Shown: positions 31,938-42,175, counted from the stretch's first letter. The stretch: 60,383 bases of DNA from Rhodoferax sp. (GCA_018063505.1 JAGPBF010000004.1:1-60383); one strand, 5' to 3'. Program-made: numbers and translations. Notes: generated by a model from the sequence alone, not told the origin.

Positions 31938-32861
31938 TCAGGCCGACTGCTTCGCCAAAGCCACCTGGGCTGCCACTTCGGCTGCGAAATCGTCCACTTT
32001 CTTCTCGATGCCTTCACCCACCACGTACAGCGTGAAACTCTTCACGGTGGTGCCGGTGGCCTTGAGCATCTGGGCCACGGTCTGCTTGTCGTTCTTGACG
32101 AAAGACTGGTCGAAAAGCGACACCTCCTTGAGGTATTTCTGCACACCTCCTTCGATGCGCTTGGTAACGATCTCGGCGGACTGCACCGGCTTGCCGGCTG
32201 CAACTGCAGCGGCGGCATCCTCGGCAGCCTTGGCAGCTGCAACCGAACGCTCGCGCTCGACCAGTTCGGTCGGCACATCGGCGCTGGACAAGGCAACCGG
32301 CTTCATCGCAGCAACGTGCATGGCCACATCCTTGGCAGCCGTTTCGTCACCGTCGAATTCGACGACCACGCCGATGCGCGTGCCATGCAGGTAGCTGGCC
32401 AGCTTGGAGCCCGAAGCGAAACGCTTGAAACGGCGAAAGCTCATGTTCTCGCCGATCTTGCCGATCAGGCCCTTGCGCACGTCTTCGAGCGTGGGCCCGA
32501 AACCGTCCTGCTCGTAGGCCAGCGCACCCAATGCAGCCACATCGGCCGGGTTGTGCCTGGCGACAAGCGCAGCGGCCGCGTTGGCCAGCGCCAGGAAGCT
32601 GTCGTTCTTGGTGACGAAATCGGTTTCGCAATTGATTTCGATCATTGCGCCGACATCAGCTTCACGCGCGATGGTCACGACGCCTTCGGCGGTGACGCGG
32701 CCGGCAGCCTTGCCGGCCTTGGTTCCGAGCTTGACGCGCAGCAATTCCTCAGCCTTGACCAGGTCACCCTCGGCCTCCGTCAACGCCCGTTTGCATTCCA
32801 TCATCGGGGCATCGGTCTTTCCACGCAATTCAGCGACCATGCTTGCAGTAATTGCTGCCAT
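31938..32861 (-). CDS. tsf: Elongation factor Ts
   Basis: About 307 residues. EF-Ts is the nucleotide exchange factor for EF-Tu. The N-terminal UBA-like domain is [27 protein letters not shown] with the TDAPMMECK signature, and the core has [11 protein letters not shown], the Phe-containing motif that contacts EF-Tu. The coiled-coil and second core domain follow, ending [21 protein letters not shown]. Tandem ATGs at 32864 and 32861 follow GGAGAAGA; I choose 32861 for spacing. Confidence 0.97.
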   Translation of the reverse strand: MAAITASMVAELRGKTDAPMMECKRALTEAEGDLVKAEELLRVKLGTKAGKAAGRVTAEGVVTIAREADVGAMIEINCETDFVTKNDSFLALANAAAALVARHNPADVAALGALAYEQDGFGPTLEDVRKGLIGKIGENMSFRRFKRFASGSKLASYLHGTRIGVVVEFDGDETAAKDVAMHVAAMKPVALSSADVPTELVERERSVAAAKAAEDAAAAVAAGKPVQSAEIVTKRIEGGVQKYLKEVSLFDQSFVKNDKQTVAQMLKATGTTVKSFTLYVVGEGIEKKVDDFAAEVAAQVALAKQSA

Positions 32862-32904
32862 CATTCTTCTCCGTACTTGTTACGACACTGTCTCATCTGA
32901 GACT

Positions 32905-32930
32905 AAAAAAAAGGGGCACGGGGCCCCTTT
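32905..32930 (-). terminator. Intrinsic terminator/attenuator between rpsB and tsf
   Basis: On the minus strand AAGGGGC, a CCCGT loop and GCCCCTT are followed by a run of T. It lies in the 86-bp gap between the rpsB stop at 32948 and the tsf start. It would let most transcripts stop after rpsB and give S2 in excess over EF-Ts. Confidence 0.8.
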
Positions 32931-32947
32931 GGACGGACCTGAACGTG

Positions 32948-33700
32948 TCAGGCTTCGGTCTCGCTCACTTCGACGAACTCATCGCCGCCTTCGCTGGCGA
33001 CCGCCTTGACGACGTCATCGACCGCATTGGCACGGCCTTCGAGCACGGCGTCGGCAATACCGCGGGCATACAACGTCACAGCCTTGGCCGAGTCGTCATT
33101 GCCGGGAATGACGTAATCGATGCCGATCGGCGAATGGTTGGAGTCAACGACACCGATCAGCGGGATACCCAGCTTCTTGGCTTCGGCGATGGCAATCTTG
33201 TGGTAACCCACGTCGATCACGAAGATTGCGTCGGGCAAGGCATTCATGTCCTGGATGCCGCCGATATCCTTCTCGAGTTTGGCAATCTCGCGGGCGAACA
33301 TCAGTTGCTCCTTCTTGCTCATGCTGTCCAGGCCGGCTTCCTGCTGGACCTTCATTTCCTTCAGACGCTTGATCGAGGTCTTGACGGTCTTGAAGTTGGT
33401 CAGCATGCCGCCGAGCCAGCGCTGGTCGACATAAGGCACACCGGCACGCTGGGCTTCCATGGCCACGGTTTCGCGGGCCTGGCGCTTGGTGCCAACCATC
33501 AGGACCGTACCGCGGCGGGCGGTCAGCTGGCGCACGAACTTGGCCGCCTCCTGGAACATCGGCAGCGATTTTTCCAGGTTGATGATGTGGATCTTGTTGC
33601 GATGGCCGAAGATGAACGGGGCCATCTTGGGGTTCCAGAAGCGGGTCTGGTGTCCGAAATGGACGCCGGCTTCCAGCATTTCACGCATGGTGACTGACAT
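32948..33700 (-). CDS. rpsB: 30S ribosomal protein S2
   Basis: 250 residues, a normal length. It begins [25 protein letters not shown] and contains [47 protein letters not shown] and [26 protein letters not shown], the S2 family blocks, with an acidic C-terminus ([11 protein letters not shown]). The ATG at 33700 has GGAG six bases upstream. It is the first gene of the long minus-strand run and has a leader of about 160 nt. Confidence 0.98.
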   Translation of the reverse strand: MSVTMREMLEAGVHFGHQTRFWNPKMAPFIFGHRNKIHIINLEKSLPMFQEAAKFVRQLTARRGTVLMVGTKRQARETVAMEAQRAGVPYVDQRWLGGMLTNFKTVKTSIKRLKEMKVQQEAGLDSMSKKEQLMFAREIAKLEKDIGGIQDMNALPDAIFVIDVGYHKIAIAEAKKLGIPLIGVVDSNHSPIGIDYVIPGNDDSAKAVTLYARGIADAVLEGRANAVDDVVKAVASEGGDEFVEVSETEA

Positions 33701-33869
33701 GGTTTACTCCAAAGGTTGGGTCTAAAATCCGGTCCTCCATCCGCCTAGGTCGGTCCGGCCACTGCAGACAAGCAGCAACCGTTGACCAGAGCGAACACCT
33801 TGTTGGGCCCGGATTCGCGATTTGTCTTGACGCGAATACCGCAATAGGGTACGTCGGCAAAACCCAAGG

Positions 33870-33878
33870 ACTATAACA
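33870..33878 (-). promoter_or_regulatory. Candidate extended -10 promoter of rpsB
   Basis: On the minus strand TGTTATAGT gives an extended -10 (TGn-TATAGT) with no clear -35. Initiation near 33863 would leave a leader of about 162 nt before rpsB. In E. coli S2 represses its own mRNA through the rpsB leader; whether this leader acts likewise is unknown. The element lies in the 197-bp gap shared with the divergent amidase gene. Confidence 0.5.
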
Positions 33879-33897
33879 CAGGCACCCTGAAGAATCG

Positions 33898-35241
33898 ATG
33901 TCACACGACCCCCTGGCTGACCTGAATTCCACCCGCCAGCAGATCCGCGATGGACGCGCCGATGCTGCGCAGCGCCTGCGCGGCTGCCTTGATATCGCCC
34001 AGGCCCCGGCCTGCGACCGGGTTTTCCTGCACACGATGTTCGATGCTGCCCGCAAGGCCGCCACCGATCCGCATGCACGGTGGTTGCCATTGGCGGGGCT
34101 GGCGGTATCGGTCAAGGACTTGTTCGACATCGCCGGCCAGGTCACGACCGCGGGCTCTCTGACCCGCGCCGGTGATGCGCCCGCCCAACGCGACTGCCCG
34201 GCCGTGGCGAGACTGCGCGCCGCTGGTGGCGTCATCATCGGACGCACCAACATGACCGAGTTCGCGTTCTCCGGTGTCGGCATCAATCCGCACTTCGGCA
34301 CCCCTGCCAATGCCGCCAGCAGCACCGAGCCGCTGATACCCGGCGGCTCCTCCAGCGGCGCAGCCGTCTCGGTGGCCACCGGCGCTGCCTACATCGGCCT
34401 GGGATCGGATACTGCGGGCTCGATCCGGATTCCGGCGGCGCTCAATGGCATCGTGGGTTTCAAGAATACGGCTGCACGGGTACCCTGTGATGGCGCCATT
34501 CCCTTGTCGACAACGCTGGACACGGTATGCGCGATGACCCGGTCCGTGACGGACGCCGTCATAACGCACGAAGTATTGGCAGCGCGACGCGTGACCCGCA
34601 GCAACGCGCCATTGCCGGCCTACCGGCTGGCCGTCGTGCGCCAGCTGATGCAGGACGAACTCGATCCGACGGTGACCCGCGCCTGGCAACGGACACTGAC
34701 CCGTCTGCACGACTGCGGCGCGAAGATTGCGGAGATAGACCTGCCCGAGCTCGGCGAACTGCCAGCGCTGATGGCCCATGGCGGATTCGCCGGCGCCGAA
34801 AGCTTCGCCTACCACCGCAAGGCTCTGGAGCGCAGCGCGGATCAGTTCGATTCGCGGGTCGCGGCGCGCATCCGGCGCGGCGCTGGCATGGGTGCAGCCG
34901 AGTACATCGACCTGATCCACGCCCGCGCCGACTGGATTGCGCGGATCGGCCAGCGCTTGCAGTCGTTCGACGCGGTGTTGTCGCCGACGGTGCCGCTGGT
35001 GGCGCCCCCGATCCGTGACATCGCGCCGGGCGTGGAACGCGATGACGCGTTCTTCAGGGTCAACGGCCTGTTGTTGCGCAACACCGGGGTGGTCAACATG
35101 CTCGATGGTTGCGCCTTGTCGCTGCCCTGCCATTTGCCGGACGAATTGCCGGTCGGTCTGATGGTCTGGCATGGCGCCATGCAGGACGACGTGGTGCTCA
35201 ATATCGGGTTGCAGATCGAACGATTGCTGCACGCCGGATAA
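33898..35241 (+). CDS. Amidase-signature family amidohydrolase
   Basis: 447 residues. The Ser-cisSer-Lys triad of amidase-signature enzymes is visible: the Lys in LAVSVKDLFDIAG (about residue 79), the cis-Ser in PGGSSSGAAVSVATG (about 152) and the nucleophile in GSDTAGSIRIPAALNG (about 176). GRTNMTEFAFSG is the usual structural motif. The substrate is not resolved; members cleave aliphatic or aromatic amides, allophanate or Glu-tRNA. No GatA partner genes are nearby, so it is not a GatCAB subunit. It is followed 59 bp later by the DadA-like gene in the same direction. Confidence 0.9.
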   Translation: MSHDPLADLNSTRQQIRDGRADAAQRLRGCLDIAQAPACDRVFLHTMFDAARKAATDPHARWLPLAGLAVSVKDLFDIAGQVTTAGSLTRAGDAPAQRDCPAVARLRAAGGVIIGRTNMTEFAFSGVGINPHFGTPANAASSTEPLIPGGSSSGAAVSVATGAAYIGLGSDTAGSIRIPAALNGIVGFKNTAARVPCDGAIPLSTTLDTVCAMTRSVTDAVITHEVLAARRVTRSNAPLPAYRLAVVRQLMQDELDPTVTRAWQRTLTRLHDCGAKIAEIDLPELGELPALMAHGGFAGAESFAYHRKALERSADQFDSRVAARIRRGAGMGAAEYIDLIHARADWIARIGQRLQSFDAVLSPTVPLVAPPIRDIAPGVERDDAFFRVNGLLLRNTGVVNMLDGCALSLPCHLPDELPVGLMVWHGAMQDDVVLNIGLQIERLLHAG

Positions 35242-35300
35242 TTCCGCCCAGCGCCGCGAGAAGCGCAAGGCGGGCCGGGTCAACGGCTTCAAAGGGATTC

Positions 35301-36554
35301 ATGAAAATTGCTGTCATTGGCGCCGGAATTGTCGGCGTCACCACCGCGTATGAGCTGGCCCGTGACGGCCACGCCGTCACGGTCTTCGAGCGCCGCGGGG
35401 CTGCCGCCGAGGAAACGAGCTTCGCCAATGCCGGCATCATCGCGCCCGGTTACGTGACACCCTGGGCTGCGCCTGGCATGCCGGGCAAGGTATTGGGGCA
35501 GATTCTGCATCGCCATGCCAGCATCCGCATGGCATGGCCGCTGGGCATGGACGACCTGCGCTGGGCCTGGAAGTGGTACCGCGCGTGCCAGCTCGACACC
35601 TATCTGTCCAACCGCGCCCATATGCGTCGACTGGCGTTCTACAGCCGCGCGCGGCTGCACGCGATCCGCGATGATCTGCGGCTGGAATACGATCGCAGCG
35701 ACGGCTACCTGGTGTTGCTGCGTACCGATCGCGATCTCCACCTGGTCCAGCCCAGCCTGCAGGTGCTGCGCGAGGCCGGCGTCGCTTTCCGGGTGCTCGA
35801 GCCCGACCAGGCCCGCCTGGTCGAGCCGGCGCTCGAGTCCGAGACAACGTTCATCGCGGGCGTACAGCTGCCCGACGACGAGGTCGGCAATTGCCGCCAG
35901 TTCGCCCTCTTGCTCAAGAATGCCGCGCAACGGATCGGCGTGCAGTTTCGATTCAATACCGCGGTTCAGTCGGTCGCTGCGGGTTCGCAACCCTCGGTGC
36001 AGGTGCAAGGCGAACCGCAAACCACCGCCTTCGATGCCGTGGTGATGTGCGCCGGAGTCGCGTCGACACGGTTGCTCCAACCCGTGGGCATCACATTGCC
36101 ACTGGTTCCGGTGTACGGATATTCGCTGAGCGCGTCCATCAAGGAGCCACTGAATGCGCCACGCAGCGCCGTGATGGACGAGCACTACAAGGTGGCGATC
36201 ACACGCATGGGCAATCGCATCCGCGTCGCTGGTGGCGCAGAGCTTGGCGGCAACGCCAACGAAAAACGCCAGGCACCGCTGCGCACCTTGTACAAGGTCT
36301 TGCAGGACTGGTTTCCGGGGGCCGCAAGCCGCAGCGGCGGGATCCAGGAATGGAAGGGCGCGCGCCCGATGTTGCCCGATGGCCCGCCCCTGGTCTGTGC
36401 CAGTGGTGCGACAGGCCTATGGCTCAACGTCGGACACGGCTCCAGCGGCTGGGCGCTCGCCTGCGGGTCGGCCCGTGCCTTGGCCGACCAGATCGGCGAC
36501 CGCCCCCCGGATCTGGACATGAAAGGTTTTGATCTGGCGCGCCTGCAACGCTGA
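35301..36554 (+). CDS. DadA-like D-amino acid dehydrogenase
   Basis: 417 residues from ATG 35301 (MKIAVIGAGIVGVTTAYELA), preceded by AAGGGA. The FAD dinucleotide fold starts VIGAGIVG; later blocks are EETSFANAGIIAPGYVTPWAAPGMPGK, typical of DadA near the flavin, and the C-terminal WLNVGHGSSGWALACGSARALADQI. DadA enzymes oxidise D-amino acids to 2-oxo acids, passing electrons to the respiratory chain. No alanine racemase gene is adjacent. With the upstream amidase it may handle an amide-derived D-amino acid, which is inference. Confidence 0.88.
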   Translation: MKIAVIGAGIVGVTTAYELARDGHAVTVFERRGAAAEETSFANAGIIAPGYVTPWAAPGMPGKVLGQILHRHASIRMAWPLGMDDLRWAWKWYRACQLDTYLSNRAHMRRLAFYSRARLHAIRDDLRLEYDRSDGYLVLLRTDRDLHLVQPSLQVLREAGVAFRVLEPDQARLVEPALESETTFIAGVQLPDDEVGNCRQFALLLKNAAQRIGVQFRFNTAVQSVAAGSQPSVQVQGEPQTTAFDAVVMCAGVASTRLLQPVGITLPLVPVYGYSLSASIKEPLNAPRSAVMDEHYKVAITRMGNRIRVAGGAELGGNANEKRQAPLRTLYKVLQDWFPGAASRSGGIQEWKGARPMLPDGPPLVCASGATGLWLNVGHGSSGWALACGSARALADQIGDRPPDLDMKGFDLARLQR

Positions 36555-36657
36555 GCGCTGCCGGCAACGGCCTGCCGGTGCGGCGAAGTGCTATCGTATT
36601 TGGTATGCGCGCCCGCCCGGCGCTGGCGCATCCGTCCGCTTTGCTGGAGACCTTGCC

Positions 36658-37548
36658 ATGAAGATCCGATTCTGGGGCGTCAGAGGCTCCATTGCGTCAC
36701 CCGGCCCGAAGACCGTGCGTTACGGCGGCAATACCACCTGCATCGAGGTGCGTACCGATGCCAATGAACTCATCATCATCGACGCCGGCACCGGCATATT
36801 TCCGTTGTCACATGCGCTGCTCGCCGAAATGCCGCTGACCGCCAATATCCTGATCACCCATTCGCACTGGGACCATATCCAGGGTCTGCCCTTGTTCGTA
36901 CCCAACTTCATTCCCGGCAACACCCTGCGCCTGCACGGTGCGTTCGACCCGGTCTCCGGCAATGGTGTCGAACAGGTGATGGCCGTGCAACTGCAATACA
37001 GCTATTTTCCGGTGCGCGAAGCCGAGCTCAAGGCCCGCATGGAATACGTGACGCTGATGCCCGGCGAGCCGATACAGATCGGCAGCGCCACCGTCACGCC
37101 GGTGCTGCTGAACCACCCGGTGATCGACTTCGGCTACCGGATCGACAGCGGCGGAAAATCGATGTTCTTTACCGGTGACCACGAGCCGCCCTACAACATC
37201 TACGAACCGGGTGACTCCGAGTTCATCGAATACCAGCAGTTCGTCGACGAAAAGCAGCAGGCCATCGTGCAGGCCATCCGTGGCGCCGACGTGCTGATTG
37301 CCGACACCTCGTACACCCGGCAGGAGTTTCCGGCCAAACGCGGCTGGGGCCATGGCAGCTACGACACCAGCATTGCGATGGCGCGGCAAGCCAAGGTCAA
37401 GACGCTGTTTTGCACCCACCACGAGCCGACCCGCAGCGACGACGCGCTGGAGGCCGCCTTTGCGCAGGCGTTGGCAGACAACCCGGATCCGTCCGGTGAC
37501 GGTCCCGACATTCACCTGGCGCGCGAAGGCGGGTATTTCGAATTCTGA
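36658..37548 (+). CDS. Metallo-beta-lactamase-fold hydrolase
   Basis: 296 residues from ATG 36658, with GGAGA eight bases upstream; an in-frame start at 36529 lies within dadA and is rejected. It begins MKIRFWGVRGSIASPGPKTVRYGGNTTCIEV and has the metal motif ILITHSHWDHIQGLPLF, VLLNHPVIDFGYRI, MFFTGDHEP and FCTHHEP, which supply the His/Asp ligands. The N-terminal form (RFWGVRGS.P....YGGNTSC) is that of a group of MBL proteins often linked to signalling or phosphodiesterase activity, but the substrate is unknown. Confidence 0.85.
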   Translation: MKIRFWGVRGSIASPGPKTVRYGGNTTCIEVRTDANELIIIDAGTGIFPLSHALLAEMPLTANILITHSHWDHIQGLPLFVPNFIPGNTLRLHGAFDPVSGNGVEQVMAVQLQYSYFPVREAELKARMEYVTLMPGEPIQIGSATVTPVLLNHPVIDFGYRIDSGGKSMFFTGDHEPPYNIYEPGDSEFIEYQQFVDEKQQAIVQAIRGADVLIADTSYTRQEFPAKRGWGHGSYDTSIAMARQAKVKTLFCTHHEPTRSDDALEAAFAQALADNPDPSGDGPDIHLAREGGYFEF

Positions 37549-37554
37549 GATCCG

Positions 37555-39030
37555 ATGCACGCCATGGGCCCGCCTCCCCGCCAGGTACTTGCCGGTACCG
37601 CATGGCTGCTGCATGACACTGCGGCAACCCGGGCACTCGAATCGGCCGCTTTGAAAACTACGCCGGCGCACGCACTGATGCAACGCGCCGGCCTGGCATG
37701 CGCCCGACTGGCGATGGCCCTGGCCCCCCATGCCCGCACCGTCTGGGTTGCCGCCGGCCCTGGCAACAATGGCGGCGATGGCATGGAGGCCGCGATGCAC
37801 TTGCAGCGATGGGGCCGCGAGGTGGTGGTGACCTGCCTCGGCGATCCGGCATCGGCGCCGGCGGATGCGGCCGCCTCGCGGCAGCGTGCATTGAAGGCCG
37901 GCGTGGCATTTGCCGACGAGGTGCCCGCGCAATGGGACCTGTGTGTCGACGCACTTCTGGGCATTGGCGCGACTCGGCCGCCGCAAGGGGTGATGGCGCA
38001 GTGGATCGCCCGCATGCGCGCCTGTGATGCACCGGTACTGGCCATCGACATTCCCACCGGGCTGGATGCCGATACCGGCAACGCCGCCACCGATGGCGTC
38101 ATCGCCAGTGCAACCATCTGCCTGCTCACACTCAAGCCGGGCCTGTTCACCGCCGACGGACGCGATATGGCGGGCCAGGTATGGCTGGACACGCTTCAGT
38201 CCGACACGACCGTCGCAGCGGCCGGGGATTCGGCGACGGCGCAGCTGATCGCGCGTGCGAACCGCGACCTGCGCAGGCATGCGTCGCACAAGGGCAACTA
38301 CGGCGACGTTGCGATCGTTGGCGGAGCGCCCGGGATGGCCGGCGCGGCTGTGCTGGCCGCCTCGGCCAGCCTGCACGCAGGCGCGGGACGGGTGTTCCTG
38401 TGCACACTCGATCCCAGGGCCGCGTCCGTCGGCGTGCCAACACAGCCCGAACTGATGCTGCGCGACATCCGCACATTGGCCATCGATGGCATGACCGTGG
38501 TCTGTGGTTGTGGTGGTGGTGACGCTGTGCGGGAACATCTGCCCGGTGTGTTGTCGCGGGCCCCCACGCTGGTGCTGGACGCGGACGCCCTCAATGCCGT
38601 GGCCACCGACGGCGAGTTACAGCAGTTGCTGACGCGCCGCGCGGCGCGTGGCGCACTCACCGTACTGACACCCCATCCGCTCGAAGCTGCGCGACTGCTG
38701 CAGACCACTGCGAGAGACGTCCAGGGCCATCGCCTGGATGCAGCGCGCCGCCTTGCCGCGCGTTACCGCTGCACCGTCGTCCTCAAAGGTTCGGGCACGG
38801 TGGTTGCTGCCCTCGACCACACACCGGCCATCAATCCGACCGGCAATGCGTTATTGGCCACCGCCGGTAGCGGCGATGTGCTGGCAGGCCTGATCGGTGC
38901 CCGGCTCGCCGCCGGCATGGCGGCGTTCGACGCGGCATGCGCATCGGTATTCCAGCACGGCGAAGTCGCCGATCAATGGCCTGCGAATACGGCCTTGACG
39001 GCAGCGGCCCTGGCCCGCGCACTGCATTGA
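37555..39030 (+). CDS. nnr: Bifunctional NAD(P)H-hydrate repair enzyme (epimerase/dehydratase)
   Basis: 491 residues. The N-terminal YjeF_N domain (about 1-220) epimerises R/S-NAD(P)HX and has AAGPGNNGGDGMEAAMHL, VDALLGIG and LAIDIPTGLDADTGN. The C-terminal ribokinase-like domain (about 235-490) is the ADP/ATP-dependent dehydratase, with HKGNYGDVAIVGGAPGMAGA, LTPHPLEAARLL, VLKGSGTVVA and the NPTGNALLATAGSGDVLAG signature. Together they repair hydrated nicotinamide cofactors. ATG 37555 starts 6 bp after the MBL gene; these two may be co-transcribed. Confidence 0.95.
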   Translation: MHAMGPPPRQVLAGTAWLLHDTAATRALESAALKTTPAHALMQRAGLACARLAMALAPHARTVWVAAGPGNNGGDGMEAAMHLQRWGREVVVTCLGDPASAPADAAASRQRALKAGVAFADEVPAQWDLCVDALLGIGATRPPQGVMAQWIARMRACDAPVLAIDIPTGLDADTGNAATDGVIASATICLLTLKPGLFTADGRDMAGQVWLDTLQSDTTVAAAGDSATAQLIARANRDLRRHASHKGNYGDVAIVGGAPGMAGAAVLAASASLHAGAGRVFLCTLDPRAASVGVPTQPELMLRDIRTLAIDGMTVVCGCGGGDAVREHLPGVLSRAPTLVLDADALNAVATDGELQQLLTRRAARGALTVLTPHPLEAARLLQTTARDVQGHRLDAARRLAARYRCTVVLKGSGTVVAALDHTPAINPTGNALLATAGSGDVLAGLIGARLAAGMAAFDAACASVFQHGEVADQWPANTALTAAALARALH

Positions 39031-39069
39031 GCCGCGGCGCGCCAGGCCACTGTCAACGCGGCCCGTCGA

Positions 39070-39825
39070 TCAACCGCGACCGGCGAACGGCATCTTGGTG
39101 GCCATCACCGTGTGGAACATGACATTGGCCCCTGGCGGCAGGCTGGCCATGTACAGCACCGACTGGCCCACGACGTTCACATCCATCAGCGGCTCGACGG
39201 CGATTTCGCCATTGGCCTGAATCACACCGGTCGCCATGCGCTGCGCCATCTCGGTGGCGGCGTTGCCGATATCGATCTGCCCGACGGCGATGTCGTACTT
39301 GCGCCCGTCCAGCGAAGCGGTCTTGGTCAGGCCCATCACGCCATGTTTGGTCGCGGTGTAGGCGATCGAATTGGGCCGTGGCGTATGCGCGGAGATCGAT
39401 CCGTTGTTGATGATGCGCCCGCCCATGGGCTTTTGCGCCTTCATCACGCGAAACGCGTTCTGGATGCACAGGAATACGCCGGTCAGGTTGATGTCGACGA
39501 CGTTTCGCCACTGCGCGACGGTCAGGTCCTCAAGCGCGATGCCCGGCGCATTGACGCCGGCATTGTTGAACACCACGTCGACCCGTCCGAATGCGGCGAC
39601 CGCAGCATCGAACAAGGCCCGAACCGAATCAGGATCCGACACATCGGTCGGCACGGCCAGCGCCTTGTCACCGGCGCCACTTTCCGTGGCCACGGCCTCC
39701 AGCGGTTCCCTGCGCCGTCCGGCCAGCACGACCCGGTAGCCAGCACCCAGCAAAGCCAGCGCTGCGGCCTTGCCGACGCCGGATCCGGCGCCTGTGACGA
39801 TGGCGATTTTCGATTCAGAAGACAT
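39070..39825 (-). CDS. Short-chain dehydrogenase/reductase
   Basis: 251 residues. The classical SDR pattern is complete: [13 protein letters not shown] for the cofactor, NNAGVNAPG, the active-site Ser in [12 protein letters not shown] and the YTATKHG motif with Tyr and Lys. The basic RRRE after the second strand ([13 protein letters not shown]) suggests NADP(H) preference. The substrate is not resolved. The C-terminus ([20 protein letters not shown]) is typical of the SDR subgroup often annotated generically. It is convergent with nnr and lies 56 bp upstream of rnr in the same direction. Confidence 0.87.
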   Translation of the reverse strand: MSSESKIAIVTGAGSGVGKAAALALLGAGYRVVLAGRRREPLEAVATESGAGDKALAVPTDVSDPDSVRALFDAAVAAFGRVDVVFNNAGVNAPGIALEDLTVAQWRNVVDINLTGVFLCIQNAFRVMKAQKPMGGRIINNGSISAHTPRPNSIAYTATKHGVMGLTKTASLDGRKYDIAVGQIDIGNAATEMAQRMATGVIQANGEIAVEPLMDVNVVGQSVLYMASLPPGANVMFHTVMATKMPFAGRG

Positions 39826-39881
39826 GTTTCAAATACTCCATGGTTGCCAATGGTGGTTGTCCTGTTGCGGCCCGGCGCATG

Positions 39882-42149
39882 TCAGCGCCGCGACGATCTG
39901 CCGCGCTTTCCGGGGGCGCCATTACGCGTCGACGACTTTTCGGGTGAGCCGGCAGATTTTCGCCCCTGGGGCGCAGATTCTGCGCCTTTGCTGCGCGCCT
40001 TGCGCCGCGTCGATTTTCCTGCCGGCGCATCGTCGCGGGAGGCGCGCGGCACCGCATCGTGGCTGGCTCCCTTGTCCTTCATCGCACGCAAGGCGATTTC
40101 ATCATCGTCACGTACCAGCCTGAAATCGATACGCCGACCATCGAGATCGACCCGGCTGACCTGGACACGGACCCGGGTTCCGATCGAATACCGCATGCCG
40201 GTGCGCTCGCCGCGCAGTTCCTGGCGCAATTCATCGAAGCGGAAATACTCGCCACCGAGTTCGGTGATGTGTACCAGGCCCTCGACATACATGGCGTCGA
40301 GTGTGACAAAGATGCCGAAGCTGGTGGCCGATGTGACTACGCCGCCATACTCCTCGCCCAGATGCTCGCGCATGTATTTGCACTTGAGCCAGGCCTCCAC
40401 GTCGCGACTGGCCTCGTCCGCCCTGCGCTCATTGGCGCTGCAATGTAATCCGGCGGCCAGCCAGGCCATGCCGTCCGCATTGAGCTTGACCGGCTTTTCG
40501 CCACCGTCCTTGGCGCGGGAGGCCGCACCTTTCTCGAGTCGGCGCGACAACTTGGCATGGGCCTCACCCGGCGTAGGCAATACCGGCAACTGGTATTTCG
40601 TCTTGCCCAGAATCGCCTTGATGACCCGGTGCACCAGCAAATCCGGATAACGCCGGATCGGGCTGGTGAAGTGGGTATAGGACTCGAACGCCAGGCCAAA
40701 GTGACCGCTGTTGCTCGGTGTATAGATGGCCTGCTGCATCGAGCGCAGCAGCATCGCATGAATCTGCTGGGCATCGGGACGGTCCTTGGTCGCATGCGCA
40801 ATCGCCTGGAACTCCCGCGGAGACGGATCGTCGCTGATGTCCATCCCGATACCGGTCGCCTTGAGATAACTGCTCAGAATCTCCCGCTTCTCCGGTGTTG
40901 GCCCTTCATGCACGCGGTACAGGCCCGGATGCTTGCTCTGCAATATGAAGTCTGCGCTGCAGACGTTGGCCGCCAGCATCGCCTCTTCGATCAGCTTGTG
41001 GGCATCGTTGCGGGTGCGTGGAATGATCTTCTCGATCCGTCCATTCTCGTCACAGACGATCTGGGTTTCCACCGTCTCGAAATCCACCGCTCCGCGCCGA
41101 TTGCGAGCGCTGTTGAGCGCACGGTAGACATCATGCAGGTTCATCAGATCGCCGACCCGTTCCTTGCGCCGCAGCGCCTCGGGACCCCGCGTGTTGGCCA
41201 GGATCGCGGCCACCTCGGTATAGGTGAAGCGCGCATGGCTCCACATCACCGCCGGGTAGAACTGGTAGGCCGTGACCTCGCCGGTGCTGTCGATGAACAT
41301 GTCGCACACCATGCACAGACGCTCGACCTCCGGATTGAGCGAGCACAGTCCGTTGGACAGTTTCTCGGGCAACATCGGGATCACCCGGCGCGGGAAATAC
41401 ACGCTGGTGGCACGGTCATACGCATCGACGTCGATGGGCGAGCCGGTCTCCACATAATGGCTCACATCGGCGATGGCCACCAGCAGGCGCCAGCCCTTGA
41501 CGGCCGACTTGCCACGCCCCGATGTCGTGGGTTCGCAGTAAACAGCGTCGTCGAAATCACGCGCGTCCTCGCCGTCGATGGTCACCAGCGGGACGTCGGT
41601 CAGGTCCACCCGGTGTTTCTTGTCCTGCGGACGCACCTTGTCGGGGATGCCGCGCGCCTGCGCAATACAGGCCTCGGAGAACTCGTGCGGGACACTGTAT
41701 TTGCGCACTGCGATCTCGATCTCCATGCCGGCATCGTCGATCTCGCCCAGCACCTCCTTGACCCGCCCGACCGGCTGCCCATACAGGGCTGGCGGCTCGA
41801 CCAGGTCGACCACCACCACCTGCCCGGCCTTGGCCGTACCGGTGGCGCCCTTGGGGATCAGCACATCCTGGCCATAACGCTTGTCCTCGGGCGCCACCAG
41901 CCATACACCGCCCTCCTGCAGCAGTCGCCCGATGATGGGCTGCGGCGGGCGTTCGACAATTTCGACGACCCGCCCCTCGGGCCGGCCCTTGCGGTCGCTG
42001 CGCACGATCCGGACCTTGACCCGGTCCTTGTGCAGCACTGCCCGCATCTCGTTGGGCGGCAAATAAATGTCTGCCTCGCCGTCATCGCGGGCGACAAAAC
42101 CATGCCCATCCCGGTGTCCCTGGATGGTTCCTTCAACTTCGTCCAGCAA
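39882..42149 (-). CDS. rnr: Ribonuclease R lacking the N-terminal HTH, start uncertain
   Basis: About 755 residues. RNase R is a 3'-5' exonuclease for structured RNA. Cold-shock domains come first (GHRDGHGFVARDDGEADIYLP), then the RNB catalytic domain with IDGEDARDFDDAVY (catalytic Asp residues), YVETGSPIDVDAYDRATSVYFP and FTSPIRRYPDLLVHR, then S1 (GGVVTSATSFGIFV..VHITELGGEYF) and a basic tail. The N-terminal winged-helix of longer RNase R proteins is absent. Between tRNA-Leu and the first cold-shock domain there is no in-frame ATG or GTG; TTG 42149 is my choice, and an ATC at 42176 sits five bases after AGGAG. A reading to 42311 translates antisense tRNA and is rejected. Confidence 0.88.
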   Translation of the reverse strand: MLDEVEGTIQGHRDGHGFVARDDGEADIYLPPNEMRAVLHKDRVKVRIVRSDRKGRPEGRVVEIVERPPQPIIGRLLQEGGVWLVAPEDKRYGQDVLIPKGATGTAKAGQVVVVDLVEPPALYGQPVGRVKEVLGEIDDAGMEIEIAVRKYSVPHEFSEACIAQARGIPDKVRPQDKKHRVDLTDVPLVTIDGEDARDFDDAVYCEPTTSGRGKSAVKGWRLLVAIADVSHYVETGSPIDVDAYDRATSVYFPRRVIPMLPEKLSNGLCSLNPEVERLCMVCDMFIDSTGEVTAYQFYPAVMWSHARFTYTEVAAILANTRGPEALRRKERVGDLMNLHDVYRALNSARNRRGAVDFETVETQIVCDENGRIEKIIPRTRNDAHKLIEEAMLAANVCSADFILQSKHPGLYRVHEGPTPEKREILSSYLKATGIGMDISDDPSPREFQAIAHATKDRPDAQQIHAMLLRSMQQAIYTPSNSGHFGLAFESYTHFTSPIRRYPDLLVHRVIKAILGKTKYQLPVLPTPGEAHAKLSRRLEKGAASRAKDGGEKPVKLNADGMAWLAAGLHCSANERRADEASRDVEAWLKCKYMREHLGEEYGGVVTSATSFGIFVTLDAMYVEGLVHITELGGEYFRFDELRQELRGERTGMRYSIGTRVRVQVSRVDLDGRRIDFRLVRDDDEIALRAMKDKGASHDAVPRASRDDAPAGKSTRRKARSKGAESAPQGRKSAGSPEKSSTRNGAPGKRGRSSRR

Positions 42150-42175
42150 GCCGCTGGAATGACTAATATTCTTGA

